This document shows, in pieces, positions 23,567 to 24,357 of a DNA stretch of 24,357 bases. The notes under the pieces are model-generated. The model saw nothing but the letters and a program-made list of their open reading frames with translations, searched no databases and had not been told where the DNA came from. The DNA is from an uncultured Flavobacteriaceae bacterium (GTDB lineage Bacteria; Bacteroidota; Bacteroidia; Flavobacteriales; Flavobacteriaceae), in NCBI GenBank assembly GCA_913044085.1, contig CAJWNW010000012.1, positions 1 to 24,357 on the forward strand, read 5' to 3'. A program made the translations under genes and the position numbers. Position 1 is the first letter of the stretch; each line of letters begins with the position of its first letter.

Positions 23567-24357
23567 CAATCTATTAATTTATCCAGGGTGTATTGAATAA
23601 GTGCATCAATTGTTTTTTCAGGAGAGTTGCTAAAGGTGCCATTGGTCCTGTTGGCCAAGATGGCGTTCATGGAACAGGCTTGGTGTCCTAATAATTTCGA
23701 AAGCCCAAAAATGGCAGAGGTTTCCATTTCAAAATTGGTGATTTTAAAGCCTTCAAAAGTAAAATTTTGGAGATTTTTCAAGAATTTAGAATCGCTAGGT
23801 GTCAGTCGCAATTTCCGTCCCTGAGGCGCGTAAAAGCCACCGCAAGTAGCGGTGATTCCCTTTAAAATATTTTTGCTAATTAATTGATTTTCTATTGATT
23901 TATCACCCTCTACTAAAACAGGTTGTGCGCGTTCTTTTTTCCAATTACTGTGCTTGACAAAAGCCTGCTCAAAAGCTTTATTTTGAATGCTTTGAGTTTT
24001 ATAAGCTTGAAGCATACCATTCAAGTCCAAGCCATGGGTACTCAATAAAAAAGAATCCACTGGAATTTCATTTTGCAAAGCTCCTGAAGTACCAATGCGA
24101 ACAATTCTAAGCGAAGTGAGTTCCGATTTCACTTGGCGGGATTTAAAATCAATATTAACCAGCGCATCCAACTCGTTCAATACAATATCTATATTGTCTG
24201 CCCCGATGCCAGTGGAAATCACAGTAATGGGTTGGTTTCTCAAAGTACCAGTATGGGTTTTAAACTCTCTTTTGTGCTGTCTAAAATCAATGGTATCAAA
24301 GTGGGCAGAAACTTGATCCACGCGGTCTGGATCACCCACTGTGATGACCGTGGATGC
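23566..24357 (-). CDS. Nucleoside phosphorylase, PNP/UDP family, uridine phosphorylase-like (5' partial)
   Basis: This family cleaves the glycosidic bond of nucleosides with phosphate, giving free base and ribose 1-phosphate. The frame is open to the window edge; a GTG at 24339 is not the start because ASTVITVGDPDRV, the conserved N-terminal phosphate loop, extends past it. Roughly 263 residues are visible and probably only a short N-terminus is missing. Motifs in order, numbered from that GTG: GDPDR (2-6), RIGTSGAL (81-88) for phosphate and ribose, TATCGGFYAPQGR (163-175) for the base, and FEMETSAIFGL (203-213), the ribose-binding Glu-Met-Glu. The GFY-PQGR element favours the uridine phosphorylase branch. 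The next gene overlaps the stop by one base. Base preference is not certain. Confidence 0.88.
   Translation of the reverse strand, partial: ASTVITVGDPDRVDQVSAHFDTIDFRQHKREFKTHTGTLRNQPITVISTGIGADNIDIVLNELDALVNIDFKSRQVKSELTSLRIVRIGTSGALQNEIPVDSFLLSTHGLDLNGMLQAYKTQSIQNKAFEQAFVKHSNWKKERAQPVLVEGDKSIENQLISKNILKGITATCGGFYAPQGRKLRLTPSDSKFLKNLQNFTFEGFKITNFEMETSAIFGLSKLLGHQACSMNAILANRTNGTFSNSPEKTIDALIQYTLDKLID

Noticed and set aside
24337..24339. GTG as start of the nucleoside phosphorylase
   Set aside because: The conserved phosphate-loop sequence continues upstream of it to the window edge, so the gene is truncated rather than starting there.
22712..24357. Futalosine menaquinone pathway pair (MqnB plus MqnA/MqnD)
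   Set aside because: The phosphorylase has uridine-phosphorylase-like motifs and Flavobacteriaceae normally use the classical Men pathway. Kept only as a comparison in the finding.
1..24357. CRISPR array, tRNA/rRNA, insertion sequence, phage or toxin-antitoxin island
   Set aside because: Gene spacing is tight, genes are core-type, and no repeated units, transposase motifs or cloverleaf-like sequences were seen by reading. No computational scan was possible.

Overview
The window looks like chromosomal core sequence from a marine-type member of the Flavobacteriaceae (Bacteroidota). The DNA is AT-rich, there are no strong Shine-Dalgarno sites, and promoter-like sites match the Bacteroidota -7 box TAnnTTTG. 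The gene content also fits: a long TamB, a Bacteroidota-type LptD, a lone MlaD/MCE protein, BshA of bacillithiol synthesis, and a split cytochrome/Fe-S plus CCG-domain redox pair. I see no rRNA, tRNA, CRISPR array, insertion sequence or prophage. The species call is inference from gene families, not from an alignment.

Layout, left to right. (1) 2-4171: the C-terminal 1,389 residues of TamB, cut by the window edge. (2) 4330-7276: a glycolysis and sugar-kinase operon, pfkA - gapA - BadF-family N-acetylhexosamine kinase, behind a good Bacteroidota promoter. (3) 7279-10433, minus strand: lptD followed by a RidA-family gene. (4) 10500-15652, plus strand, divergent from lptD: a secreted AmiC-type amidase with a SPOR-like end, an MCE protein, a membrane cytochrome b/2[4Fe-4S] protein, a HAD-fold protein, a CCG-domain protein and an uncharacterised 161-residue protein. 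(5) 15645-15764, minus strand: a possible 39-residue gene that contains a strong DNA inverted repeat. (6) 15944-22448: a secreted GH3 NagZ-like/serine beta-lactamase-like fusion, bshA, aroC and an acidic amino-acid symporter. (7) 22486-22617: a 43-codon single-TM small ORF. (8) 22712-24357, minus strand: a signal-less substrate-binding-protein homologue and a nucleoside phosphorylase cut by the right edge.

Two themes join these genes. The first is the cell envelope: TamB and LptD act on the outer membrane, MlaD on lipid traffic, and AmiC, the NagZ/AmiE-like fusion and the GlcNAc/MurNAc-type kinase on peptidoglycan turnover and salvage. The second is redox: the split heterodisulfide-reductase-like pair is a candidate entry point for electrons into the menaquinone pool, and BshA starts bacillithiol synthesis.

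Most genes are ordinary housekeeping genes. The parts most worth a second look are the NagZ-AmiE-like fusion, the split redox complex with two uncharacterised partners, the cytosolic SBP/nucleoside phosphorylase pair, and two small ORFs. Several genes (lptD, mlaD) appear to use TTG starts.
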